From assembly GCF_000720635.1 (NCBI RefSeq), contig NZ_JOCF01000016.1:1-64000 (forward strand): DNA of 64,000 bases. The letters are read 5' to 3'. This DNA comes from Streptomyces sp. NRRL WC-3742 (GTDB lineage Bacteria; Actinomycetota; Actinomycetes; Streptomycetales; Streptomycetaceae). The notes under the pieces are model-generated. The model saw nothing but the letters and a program-made list of their open reading frames with translations, ran no database searches and was not told the DNA's origin. Below, in pieces: positions 34,287 to 42,161 of the stretch. Position numbers and translations under genes: made by a program. The stretch's first letter is position 1. Each line of letters opens with the position of its first letter.

Positions 34287-35162
34287 ATGGATCTGGGGGA
34301 GTTTCTGCAGGCCCGACGGGCCCTGATCACCCCGCAGAGTGCCGGACTGCGCGGTGGCGGACGCCGCCGGGTGCCGGGCCTGCGGCGGGAGGAGCTGGCG
34401 CAGCTCGCGGGGATCAGCGTCGAGTACTACCAGCGGCTGGAGCAGGGCCGGGCGAGGCACCCCTCCGAGGAGGTGTTGGACGCGCTCGCCGAGGTGCTCC
34501 GCCTGGACGGGGTCGAGCGCGCGCACCTGCACGTCCTGGCCCGGCCCGCCCGCAGGCCCGGCACGACGGCTCCCGGCAGGACGGCTCCCGGTCCCGGCAC
34601 GACGGCTCCCGACTCGCCGGCCGTCCGCCCCGAGCTGGTGCGCCTGCTGGAGCAGGTGAAGGTCCCGGCGGTGGTGATGACCGACCGCTTCGACGTCCTC
34701 GCCCTCAACCCCATCGCCAGGCGGCTGTTCGTCCCGGCGGCCGCCCTCCCGCCGGGCGCGTGGAACCTGGCGAGGTTCCTCTTCCTCGCCCCGGAGGGGC
34801 GCGAGTTCTACGTCGAGTGGGAGGAGATCGCGGCCGCCACCGTCGGCCAGCTCCGCGCGACCGCGGGCCTGCACCCCGGGGACCGCGAACTCGCCGACCT
34901 GATCGCCGAGTTGCGCACCCACAGCGCCGCCTTCGCCCGGCTCTGGTCCCGCGCCGACGTGGAGATCCGGACGTACGGGACCAAGAGCTTCCGGCACCCT
35001 GCCGTGGGGACGCTCGCCTTCACCTACGAGACCCTCGACCTCACCGGCGACGACCGCCGGCGCCTCGTCACCCTCACCCCGGTCCCGGACGGCCCGACCG
35101 AGGCCGCCCTGCAGCTGCTCGCCACCTGGGCGGAGGAACCGCTGACCCCCGCGGTCGGCTAG
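34287..35162 (+). CDS. XRE-family transcriptional regulator with MmyB-like ligand domain
   Basis: The protein is 291 aa from ATG 34287. Residues of about 1-80 contain the helix-turn-helix (RVPGLRREELAQLAGISVEYYQRLEQGR). A 25-residue Thr/Ala/Pro/Gly linker of repeats follows, then the MmyB-like domain (VVMTDRFDVLALNPIARRLF, ARFLFLAPEGREFY, WEEIAAATVGQLRATAGLHPGDREL). This family is abundant in Streptomyces, often divergent from an oxidoreductase or hydrolase it controls. Here the divergent target is the DLH-CMD operon across about 190 bp. Confidence 0.93.
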   Translation: MDLGEFLQARRALITPQSAGLRGGGRRRVPGLRREELAQLAGISVEYYQRLEQGRARHPSEEVLDALAEVLRLDGVERAHLHVLARPARRPGTTAPGRTAPGPGTTAPDSPAVRPELVRLLEQVKVPAVVMTDRFDVLALNPIARRLFVPAAALPPGAWNLARFLFLAPEGREFYVEWEEIAAATVGQLRATAGLHPGDRELADLIAELRTHSAAFARLWSRADVEIRTYGTKSFRHPAVGTLAFTYETLDLTGDDRRRLVTLTPVPDGPTEAALQLLATWAEEPLTPAVG

Positions 35163-35186
35163 ACCCTGTCCGGGCCTGGGCAGCCG

Positions 35187-35214
35187 CACCCGTGCGCCCC
35201 CACCCGTGCGCCCC
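35187..35214. repeat. Perfect 14-bp direct repeat after the XRE gene
   Basis: CACCCGTGCGCCCC occurs twice head to tail (35187-35200, 35201-35214), 24 bp after the stop codon of the XRE gene, followed by a third start CACCCCA. Confidence 0.8.
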
Positions 35215-35279
35215 CACCCCACCTGGCAGAGACTGGTGGTGCCAACCGATGCTGCCCCACACCCCGGGACGGGAGAGGC

Positions 35280-36239
35280 ATGCTGCTGGGACTCGCCACC
35301 GCCCTGGTCGCCACCGTCTGCTTCGGCTTCGGCGCGGTCTTCCAGGCCCGCGGCGCCCGCTCCGCCCCCCGCGCGGACCGGGTGCGGGCCGGGCTGCTCG
35401 CCGCGCTCGTCCGCTCCTGGCAGTTCGTGGCGGGCACGCTGCTGGACATCCTCGGCTTCGTGCTGAGCATCGTCGCCCTGCGCAGCCTGCCTCTCTTCAC
35501 GGTCCAGGCCGTCACCAACGCCAGCCTCGCCGTCACCGCGCTGGCCGCCGTCTGGATGCTCGGCGCCCGCCTGCACCGCAGCGACGTCGCGGGCATCCTC
35601 GCCGTCGTGGTCGGCCTGACGCTGCTGGCCCTCGGCTCGGGCCGGGAGGGCCGGGAGTACGCGCCCGCCGCCTTCCACTGGGCCCTGCTGGCGACCACCG
35701 TCGTGATGCTGCTGCTCACCCTGGTCCTGGCCCGCCGCGAGGGCGTCCCCGCCGCCGCGGGCCTGGGGCTGCTCGCGGGCGTGGGCTTCGGTGTCACCAG
35801 CCTCGCCGTCCGCGTCCTCGACGCCTCCGGAGTGGTCACCCTCCTCACCGACCCGGCGGCGTACGCCCTGGTCGTCGGGGGCCTCGGCGGCTACCTCGCG
35901 TACGCCCTGGCCCTGCAGCGCGGCACCGTCACCGCCGCCACCGCCGCCGGGACGGTCGCCGAGACCTTCGGCCCGGCCCTGGTCGGCGTGGCCGCACTCG
36001 GCGACGCCGCCCGCCCCGGCTACGCCTGGTGCGCCCTGACGGGCTTCGCGATCGCCGTGGGCGGCACCTTCCTCCTCTCCCGCTTCGGCGAACTCGAGGG
36101 CGAGCCCGCAGAGCCCGCAGAGCCCGCAGAGCCCGCCGAGTCCGCCGAGCCCACCGAGTCCGCCGGGCCCGCCGAAGCGCGCAGGCCCGAGCCGGCCCCG
36201 GGCCCCGGTCGCCCGGACGGCTCCGCCGTGCGAAGGTGA
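35280..36239 (+). CDS. DMT-superfamily integral membrane protein
   Basis: The protein is 319 aa from ATG 35280. About nine hydrophobic helices are readable, from LGLATALVATVCFGFGAVFQARGA to FAIAVGGTFLLSRFG, in the arrangement of EamA/DMT-like carriers or the related NIPA-like group. The C-terminal tail of about 45 residues is hydrophilic and made of Glu-Pro/Ser-Ala triplets from a 9-bp tandem repeat. The substrate is unknown. The gene reads in the same direction as the SDR and deacetylase that follow. Confidence 0.85.
   Translation: MLLGLATALVATVCFGFGAVFQARGARSAPRADRVRAGLLAALVRSWQFVAGTLLDILGFVLSIVALRSLPLFTVQAVTNASLAVTALAAVWMLGARLHRSDVAGILAVVVGLTLLALGSGREGREYAPAAFHWALLATTVVMLLLTLVLARREGVPAAAGLGLLAGVGFGVTSLAVRVLDASGVVTLLTDPAAYALVVGGLGGYLAYALALQRGTVTAATAAGTVAETFGPALVGVAALGDAARPGYAWCALTGFAIAVGGTFLLSRFGELEGEPAEPAEPAEPAESAEPTESAGPAEARRPEPAPGPGRPDGSAVRR
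36102..36173 (+). repeat. Eight 9-bp repeats encoding an EPA tail
   Basis: Eight tandem 9-bp units, consensus GAGCCCGCM, encode E-P/S-A/T triplets in the cytoplasmic tail of the DMT protein. The first three units are identical. Confidence 0.9.
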
Positions 36240-36289
36240 CTTGCCGGACAAATCGGACGGCGAAGCGCCCACAGAGCGGCAGGAACGCG

Positions 36290-37063
36290 ATGCCGGACGA
36301 ACCCCAGGCCACCCCCGACGCCCGCCCGGTCGCCCTGATCACCGGGGCCTCCTCCGGCATCGGCCTCGCCACCGCCACCCGCCTGGCCGACGCCGGCTGG
36401 TGCACCCTGCTCTCCGGCACCGACCGCACCCGCCTGGACGCCCTCGCCGACCGCACCGGCGGCCGCGCCCTGCCCGAGGACCTCGCCAAACCGGACGGCC
36501 CCGCCCGCCTCGCCGAGGCCGCCCTCGCTGCCACCGGCCGGGTCGACGCCCTGGTCGCCAGCGCGGGCCTCGGCTGGCGCGGCCCGTACGAACGCACCCC
36601 CTCCGACACCCTGGACCGGATGATCGAGGTCAACCTCGCCGCCCCCCTGCGCCTGGTCCGCCTCCTGCTGCCCGGCATGCTGGAGCGCGGGCGCGGCCGG
36701 ATCGTGCTCCTCGGCTCGATGGCCGGCCAGGTCGGCGTCCGCGAGGAATCCGGGTACTCGGCCACCAAGGCGGGCCTGGCGATGTTCGCCGAGAGCCTCT
36801 GGTACGAGCTGCGCGGCACCGGCGTCGGGGTGCGCATGATCCTCCCGGGCGCGGTGGACACCCCGTTCTTCGACCGGCGCGGCACCCCCTACCAGCGCGA
36901 ACGCCCCCGCCCCGTCACGGCCGAGCGTGTCGCGGACGCCGTGGTCGCGAGCATCACCACCCAGCGCGACCGCCTCTTCGTGCCGCAGTGGCTGGGCCTG
37001 CCCGCCCGCATCCACGGCGCCGCCCCGGGCTTCTTCCGCCGCATGGCCTCCCGCTTCGGGTGA
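36290..37063 (+). CDS. Short-chain dehydrogenase/reductase
   Basis: The protein is 257 aa from ATG 36290 (AGGAA upstream). NAD(P) motif TGASSGIG is at about 19-26, the NAG-equivalent is SAGLGW, the catalytic Ser is in LLGSMAG, and the Tyr/Lys pair is in YSATKAG. The C-terminal region (FVPQWLGLPARIHGAAPGFFRRMASRF) is typical of classical SDRs annotated as short-chain oxidoreductases. The substrate is unknown. The stop overlaps the deacetylase start by GTGA, so the two are co-translated. Confidence 0.93.
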   Translation: MPDEPQATPDARPVALITGASSGIGLATATRLADAGWCTLLSGTDRTRLDALADRTGGRALPEDLAKPDGPARLAEAALAATGRVDALVASAGLGWRGPYERTPSDTLDRMIEVNLAAPLRLVRLLLPGMLERGRGRIVLLGSMAGQVGVREESGYSATKAGLAMFAESLWYELRGTGVGVRMILPGAVDTPFFDRRGTPYQRERPRPVTAERVADAVVASITTQRDRLFVPQWLGLPARIHGAAPGFFRRMASRFG

Positions 37064-37824
37064 GCGCCCTGCCGAAGGCGGCTGCCGCTGCCGCCGCCGT
37101 CGAGTTCCTGCACCTGGCCCCGGCCGCCGTCCGCCTCCCGCCGCTGCGCCGCACCCTGGCCCGCCGCACCGCCGGCCACGGCGCCGACCCCCGGCACGTC
37201 GCCCTCACCTTCGACGACGGCCCCGACCCGGCCAGCACCCCGTACGTCCTCGACGCGCTCGACGAACTCGGCGCCCGCGCCACCTTCTTCCTCCTCGGCG
37301 CCATGCTGGAACGCGCCCCCGACCTGGGCCGGGAGCTGGTGCTGCGCGGCCACGAGGTCGCCGTGCACGGCTGGCACCACCGGCAGCAGTGGTACCCGGC
37401 CCCCGCCCGCGACGCCCGCGAGCTGCGCCGCGCCACCGAGGCCGTCACCGACCTGTGCGGCGTACGCCCGCTCTGGTACCGCCCTCCGTACGGCGTCCTG
37501 ACCGCCGGGCCCGCCCTCGCCGCCCGCCGCCTGGGCCTGCGCACCGTCCTGTGGACGGCCTGGGGCCGCGACTGGACGGCCCAGGCCACCGGGGCGAGCG
37601 TCTACGCCACCGCCCGCCCGGGCCTCACCGGCGGCGCCACCCTGCTGCTCCACGACTCCGACTGCACCTCCGCCACCGGCTCCTGGCGCGCCACCCTCGC
37701 CGCCCTGCCCGCCCTCGCCGCCCACTGCCGCACCCACGGCCTGACCCTGGGCCCGCTGCGCGACCACGCCGTCCCGCCCCCGAAACGGCGCTCCGGTGAG
37801 CCGCAGCGAACTGCCGTGACCTGA
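37060..37824 (+). CDS. Polysaccharide deacetylase (NodB domain)
   Basis: The protein is 254 aa from GTG 37060. NodB motifs are clear: TFDDGPDPAST (catalytic Asp pair), HGWHH (metal His pair) and RPPYG, with LLLHDSD as the late His motif. A hydrophobic N-terminus (AAAAAAAVEFLHLAPAAV) could be a signal-like segment but lacks a clear cleavage site. It probably N-deacetylates a sugar polymer or a glycolipid. It is coupled to the SDR gene. Confidence 0.92.
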   Translation: MSALPKAAAAAAAVEFLHLAPAAVRLPPLRRTLARRTAGHGADPRHVALTFDDGPDPASTPYVLDALDELGARATFFLLGAMLERAPDLGRELVLRGHEVAVHGWHHRQQWYPAPARDARELRRATEAVTDLCGVRPLWYRPPYGVLTAGPALAARRLGLRTVLWTAWGRDWTAQATGASVYATARPGLTGGATLLLHDSDCTSATGSWRATLAALPALAAHCRTHGLTLGPLRDHAVPPPKRRSGEPQRTAVT

Positions 37825-37901
37825 GCGCCCGTTCGGGAACCGGGTGCCCGGGTGGACGCGTCGTCAGGGCCGACACCATCACCACCCGGGGGGACACCGA
37901 C

Positions 37902-38507
37902 ATGACCACCACCCGCACCTCGCGCAGACTGCGCGCCGCCGCCGTCCCGGTGGCCGCGCTGACCGTCCTGACCGCCCTCGTGGCGACGGCCTGCTCCAGC
38001 GGCTCCGACTCCAAGGCCCCGGCCGCCGCCTCCGTCGGCGCCCAGGCCACCTCCTCGGGCCCGAGCGCTCCGGCCACCCCGGACGCCACCTCCACCACCA
38101 CGCCGGCCAAGCCCGGCGCCCCGACCCTCCCCTCCGTCCCGGGCACCTCCGGCGGGGGCGGCTCCCTGACGCTCAGCGGCTCGGGCGGCGGCACCTACGA
38201 GTTCGACAAGGTCGGCTGCGTCGGCGAGGCCAAGCCGGGCGGCCTCCTCACCGTCACGGGAACTCCCAGGAGCGCCAACGTGCTCGTCGCCTCGGTGATC
38301 TTCAAGGACGGCCAGGCGGAGCTGCTGCTGACCGTCAAGGGAAGCACCCGCCCGCAGCAGTGGAAGGGAAGGGCGGCCGTCGGCGAGCACGCGAGCCGCA
38401 CCGGCGACAGCGCCAAGCTCACCGACTTCCCCGTCAAGGAGGAGCTGGGCGCCAACGGCACCGTCTCCGGCACCCTCACCTGCTCCGGCGCCTTCGGCCT
38501 GCACTGA
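37902..38507 (+). CDS. Secreted lipoprotein, LpqH-like
   Basis: The protein is 201 aa with a lipoprotein signal: Arg-rich start, hydrophobic core and lipobox LVATAC at about 27-32. A Ser/Thr/Pro/Ala/Gly-rich linker runs to about residue 90. A beta-rich domain of about 110 residues follows, with two cysteines (KVGCVGE and LTCSGAF) that may form a disulfide. Mycobacterial LpqH-type antigens have a similar layout. The function is unknown. GGGGGGACACC precedes the ATG. Confidence 0.8.
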   Translation: MTTTRTSRRLRAAAVPVAALTVLTALVATACSSGSDSKAPAAASVGAQATSSGPSAPATPDATSTTTPAKPGAPTLPSVPGTSGGGGSLTLSGSGGGTYEFDKVGCVGEAKPGGLLTVTGTPRSANVLVASVIFKDGQAELLLTVKGSTRPQQWKGRAAVGEHASRTGDSAKLTDFPVKEELGANGTVSGTLTCSGAFGLH

Positions 38508-38567
38508 GGCCCTTTCCCACACCGAGCCCCTTTCCTGCGCTGGGCGCCTTTCCCGCACTGAGCGCCC
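38501..38567. repeat. 18-bp tandem repeat spanning a stop codon
   Basis: Three 18-bp units (38501-38518, 38519-38536, 38537-38554) and a partial fourth share the form GCACYGAGSCCCTTTCCC. The first includes the final His codon and TGA stop of the lipoprotein gene. The rest of the 106-bp gap to the glycosyltransferase stop is filled by related GCACCGA-CCC pieces. Confidence 0.75.
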
Positions 38568-38613
38568 GCACCGAGCCCTCGGCCCGCACCGACTCCCTGA
38601 GGCCGGACCGGGC

Positions 38614-39693
38614 CTACGCCAGCCCCACCCGCTCCAGCGCCGCCCCGAACCCCGCCCGCCAGCCGTCCGGCGTGGCGCCGGGGGAGGGGGCGGGCGCCGG
38701 GCGGTCGAGCGCGGCGAGCGCACCGCGCACCACCTCCTCGGGCCGGGCGGAGGCGACGTCGGCGTGGCCGAGCTCCAGCTCGTGCTGGAGGTTGTCCCGC
38801 CCGTGCCCCTGGACGACGTCGAGCAGCAGCAGCCGCCGCCCGATCGCCCGGGCCTCGCTGCACGTGTCGCCGGAGCTGGTCACCACCAGGTCCGCCGCTG
38901 CCATCAGGGCGGGCACCCGGTCGGTGTAGCCGTAGGGGTGCAGCCGGGGCTCGCGCAGGGCGGCGGCGCGCAGCCGCCGTTCCAGCTCCCGGTTGCGCCC
39001 GGCGACGGCGAGCACGTGCGGCCCGGCCGCTGCCAGGGCGGCGGCGCAGCGGGCGAGCGGCCCGAGCCCCCAGGAGCCGGACATCAGCAGCACGCACCGC
39101 GCCCCCGTCGGCACCCCGGCCTCCGCCCGTGCCTCGGCGCGCCCGGGCGGCCGGTAGAACGGCGCGCGCAGCGGCGCGGGCAGTACGGCGATCCCGGCCT
39201 CCGGCAGGTAGCGGCGTACGGCGCAGGCGGCCACCTCGGAGGTGACCAGGAACAGGTCGGTGCCCTCCTGCACCCACAGCCGGTGGGGGGTGACGTCCGT
39301 GCAGAACACGAAGTGCCGGAAGTCCCGCCCGGGCAGGGCGTTGACGGCCGAGGTGGCGGTGGCGAACACCGACACCACCAGCTGCGGCCGCTGCCGTTGC
39401 ACCAACTCCCGTAACGCGGGCACGAGTTTGGAGCGGGCGGCGGCGTCGGCCGCCAGGGCGATCCGGGCACCGGGGCGCAGTGCGGAGAAGTGGAACGCGT
39501 CGTAGACCCCGGGCAGGTCGAGCAGCCGCCGGAACACGGCCTCCCCGGCGGCGCCGGAGCGGCGGCCCAGCAGGGCCATCGCGTCGACGGTGGAGGTGGT
39601 CCAGCCGCGCTCCTCCAGGGTGTCGGCGCAGGCCCGCGCCATCACGTCGTGTCCCTGGCCGAGGGAGCCGGAGACCAGCAGGGCGTGCGGCAC
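38614..39693 (-). CDS. MGDG-synthase-like glycosyltransferase (GT28)
   Basis: The protein is 359 aa from GTG 39693, 3 bp after the epimerase stop. The N-terminus ALLVSGSLGQGHDVMARACADTLEERGW is the MGDG_synth acceptor domain. The C-terminal GT28 donor part has LLMSGSWGLGPLARC and TSSGDTCSEARAIGRRLLLLD. These enzymes transfer a sugar from an NDP donor to a lipid. With the epimerase and DegT aminotransferase upstream it forms a three-gene set that could make and attach an unusual (amino) sugar to a membrane lipid. The donor and acceptor are unknown. Confidence 0.85.
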   Translation of the reverse strand: MPHALLVSGSLGQGHDVMARACADTLEERGWTTSTVDAMALLGRRSGAAGEAVFRRLLDLPGVYDAFHFSALRPGARIALAADAAARSKLVPALRELVQRQRPQLVVSVFATATSAVNALPGRDFRHFVFCTDVTPHRLWVQEGTDLFLVTSEVAACAVRRYLPEAGIAVLPAPLRAPFYRPPGRAEARAEAGVPTGARCVLLMSGSWGLGPLARCAAALAAAGPHVLAVAGRNRELERRLRAAALREPRLHPYGYTDRVPALMAAADLVVTSSGDTCSEARAIGRRLLLLDVVQGHGRDNLQHELELGHADVASARPEEVVRGALAALDRPAPAPSPGATPDGWRAGFGAALERVGLA

Positions 39694-39696
39694 CGG

Positions 39697-40644
39697 TCAG
39701 CCCGAGGCGGAGGCGGCGTCCTGGTACCACTGGGCGTAACGCCGCACCCCCTCGGTGAAGTTGGTGCGCGGCGACCAGCCGAGCAGCCGCTTGGCCTGGG
39801 CGGAGGAGATCCGCCGGCCCGCGTAGTCGGCCTTGCGCCCGGGGATGTGCTCGATGGTGACCGGGCCGAGCAACTCGTCCACGGTGTCGGCGATGTCGCG
39901 AATGGAGATGGCGGTGGAGCCCTCCAGCGCGAAGGTCTGGTCCTCGGCGGCGGGGGACAGGGCCCGCACGTGCGCGTCCGCGAGGTCCTCGACGTAGACG
40001 AAGTTGCGGCTCTGCCGCCCGTCGCCCGCGATGGTGATGGGCCGCCCGGCGAGCGCCGCCTGTACGAACCGGGCGACGACGAGTTCGTCGCGCATCCGGG
40101 GCCCGTACGGGATGCCGAAGCGCAGGATGGTGAAGTGCTGCCCGTACAGCTCGCGGTAGCTGTGCACCAGCATCTCGGCGGCGAGCTTGGTGGCCACGTA
40201 CAGGTGGCCGCTGTGCTCCAGGGCGATCGGCGCGTGCTCGTCCAGCTCCTGTTCCTCGCCGTCGAGCTGGTCGAGCTGCTGGTCGGCGAGGGCGGCGCCG
40301 TACACCCAGACGGTGCTGGCCAGGACGGTGCGGCTCAGGCCGCTGCGCCGGGCGGCCTCCAGGACGGTCTCGGTGCCGTCGATGTTGGCGCGCACCGCGC
40401 CCACCGGGTCGGCGGTGACCTGCTCGACGTCGGCCATGGCGGCGAGGTGGTAGACCACCTCGCTGCCGGCCAGCGCGGCGGTGAGGGCCGGCAGGTCGAG
40501 GACGTCGATGCGCGCGTGCTCGGCGTCGGGGTTGAGGTACTTGTCGGTGGTGTCCACCGCCAGCACCTCGTGGCCGGCCGCGATCAGGTGGTCCACGACG
40601 TGCGAGCCGATGAACCCGCATCCTCCGGTGACGGCTATCCGCAC
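39697..40644 (-). CDS. NAD-dependent epimerase/dehydratase
   Basis: The protein is 315 aa. The NAD motif GGCGFIG is at 8-14, the catalytic Ser/Thr region is LASTVWVYG, and the Tyr-Lys pair is LYVATK. The pattern is that of the extended-SDR family of UDP-sugar 4-epimerases and dehydratases (ILRFGIPYGPRM, GRQSRNFVYVEDLADA). It likely acts on an NDP-sugar for the adjacent glycosyltransferase. Epimerase versus decarboxylase activity cannot be told by eye. Confidence 0.92.
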   Translation of the reverse strand: MRIAVTGGCGFIGSHVVDHLIAAGHEVLAVDTTDKYLNPDAEHARIDVLDLPALTAALAGSEVVYHLAAMADVEQVTADPVGAVRANIDGTETVLEAARRSGLSRTVLASTVWVYGAALADQQLDQLDGEEQELDEHAPIALEHSGHLYVATKLAAEMLVHSYRELYGQHFTILRFGIPYGPRMRDELVVARFVQAALAGRPITIAGDGRQSRNFVYVEDLADAHVRALSPAAEDQTFALEGSTAISIRDIADTVDELLGPVTIEHIPGRKADYAGRRISSAQAKRLLGWSPRTNFTEGVRRYAQWYQDAASASG

Positions 40645-40717
40645 GGCCCCGCTCCCTTCATCCGACTCATCCGACTCATCCGTCCCAGCCGTCTCATTCG
40701 TTTCATCCTTCAGCTGT

Positions 40718-41845
40718 TCAGGTCCCGGCGAGGCGCCGGTGCACCGTCGAGACGGCCTCGATCACCTGCTCCGTCTCGTCCTCGGTCATGTCCGAGTGCA
40801 CCGGCAGGCAGATCTGCCGGGCGCACACGTCCTCCGCCACCGGCAGCGGCCCGCGCCGGTACGGCTCCAGCACCGGCTGCAGGTGAAGCGGCAGGTCGTA
40901 CACCTCGCCCGACAGCCGCACCCCGAACTCCTCGGCCACCGCCCGCTTGAACGCCGCCCGGTCCGTGCCGCGCGGCAGCAGGGCCACGTACTTGTAGTAG
41001 TTGCCGCGGCTTCCGGCCGGCTCGGTCAGCGGCTCCAGCCCGTCGAGGCCGGCCAGCGCGTCGTCGTAGCGGCGGGCGACGGCCCGGCGGGTCTCGATGA
41101 ACTCCTTGAGCCGGCGCAGGTGCACCGTGCCGGTGGCCGCGTGCAGCTCGCTCATCCGCCAGGCGTGGCCGAGCTGCACGTGGTGGTTGGTGGTGAAGGA
41201 GCCCTTGCCCTGGTCGCGGTAGATCCGGGCCTCGTCGCGCAGCTCCGGCGACTCGGTGAGGATCATGCCGCCCTCGCCGCTGGTGGTGACCTTGGTCGGG
41301 TAGAAGGAGAACGCCCCGGCCAGGCCGAAGGTCCCGGCGCTGCGCCCGTCGAAGCTGCTGCCGTGCGCGTGCGCGGCGTCCTCGACCAGCGGCACGCCGC
41401 GCCCGTCGCACAGCGCCCGCAGCTCGTCCACCCGCGGGGTGATCATCCCGCCGACGTGCACCAGCACCACGGCGGCGGTGTCCGGGGTCAGGGCGGCGGC
41501 CAGCGTCTCGGGGGACAGGGCCAGGGTGGCCGGGTCGACGTCGGCGAACACCGGCCGCCCGCCCGCGTGGACGACGGCGCCGGCGGTCGCGTAGAAGGTC
41601 ACGGCCGGCACCACCACGTCCCTGCCGCGCACGTCGACGGTGCGCAGGATCACCTCCAGCGCCGCCGTCCCGCTGGCGACCGCCACGGCGTGCGAGGCGC
41701 CGTGCTCGGCCGCGAACGCCTGCTCGAAGCGCTCCGTCCACGGGCCGAGGGTGAGGGCGCCGGTGGCGAGCATCTCCGTCACCGCCTCGGCGACGGCCGC
41801 GCGGTCGCTCTCGTCGAACACGATGCGGGCGGCTGGAACGCCCAT
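40718..41845 (-). CDS. DegT/DnrJ/EryC1-family aminotransferase
   Basis: The protein is 375 aa from ATG 41845 with GGAGGT five bases upstream. PLP-binding lysine K185 is in SFYPTKVTTSGEGG. VEDAAHAHGS (PLP-ring Asp) and ASGTAALE (phosphate) are also present. This family transaminates keto-sugars or, in AHBA synthase-like members, cyclic ketones. It heads a three-gene set with an NDP-sugar epimerase and a lipid-type glycosyltransferase, which favours an amino-sugar. The 73-bp gap to the epimerase contains short CATCCGACT direct repeats. Confidence 0.93.
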   Translation of the reverse strand: MGVPAARIVFDESDRAAVAEAVTEMLATGALTLGPWTERFEQAFAAEHGASHAVAVASGTAALEVILRTVDVRGRDVVVPAVTFYATAGAVVHAGGRPVFADVDPATLALSPETLAAALTPDTAAVVLVHVGGMITPRVDELRALCDGRGVPLVEDAAHAHGSSFDGRSAGTFGLAGAFSFYPTKVTTSGEGGMILTESPELRDEARIYRDQGKGSFTTNHHVQLGHAWRMSELHAATGTVHLRRLKEFIETRRAVARRYDDALAGLDGLEPLTEPAGSRGNYYKYVALLPRGTDRAAFKRAVAEEFGVRLSGEVYDLPLHLQPVLEPYRRGPLPVAEDVCARQICLPVHSDMTEDETEQVIEAVSTVHRRLAGT

Positions 41846-41994
41846 GGGACACCTCCGGCGGCGGGCTGGGGTCAGCACCGATCGGGGTCAGGTCGTACCG
41901 AGCGTCGAGGAGACGGTCGGGCCAGGCACATCACGCTACTTCGCGGGGCCCGCCGCGGCCCGCCGCACCGCCCGCACGGGTGACGGCGCCGGTC

Positions 41995-42018
41995 GTACTG
42001 CGTCCGCAGTACGCGTAC
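41995..42018. promoter_or_regulatory. Palindromic operator candidate upstream of the MMPL gene
   Basis: GTACTGCG (41995-42002) and CGCAGTAC (42005-42012) form a perfect 8-bp inverted repeat with a TC spacer. It overlaps a second palindrome, GTACGCGTAC (42009-42018). Both lie in the 316-bp divergent region 41846-42161 between the DegT aminotransferase and the MMPL transporter, about 145 bp before the MMPL start. The size fits a TetR- or MarR-type dimer. The rest of this gap shows nothing recognisable apart from the two ribosome binding sites. Confidence 0.5.
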
Positions 42019-42161
42019 GGCCTGCACAGGGACGACGACGGGGGAGGGGTCGGCGATCAACGATGGGACATGCTGCGGGCGGACCGCGCCGGAACCGGCG
42101 TGCGGGCCGCTCGCCGCGCGTTCCGAGACCGTGCACCGAACCCGAAGGAGGCCGCACTTCC

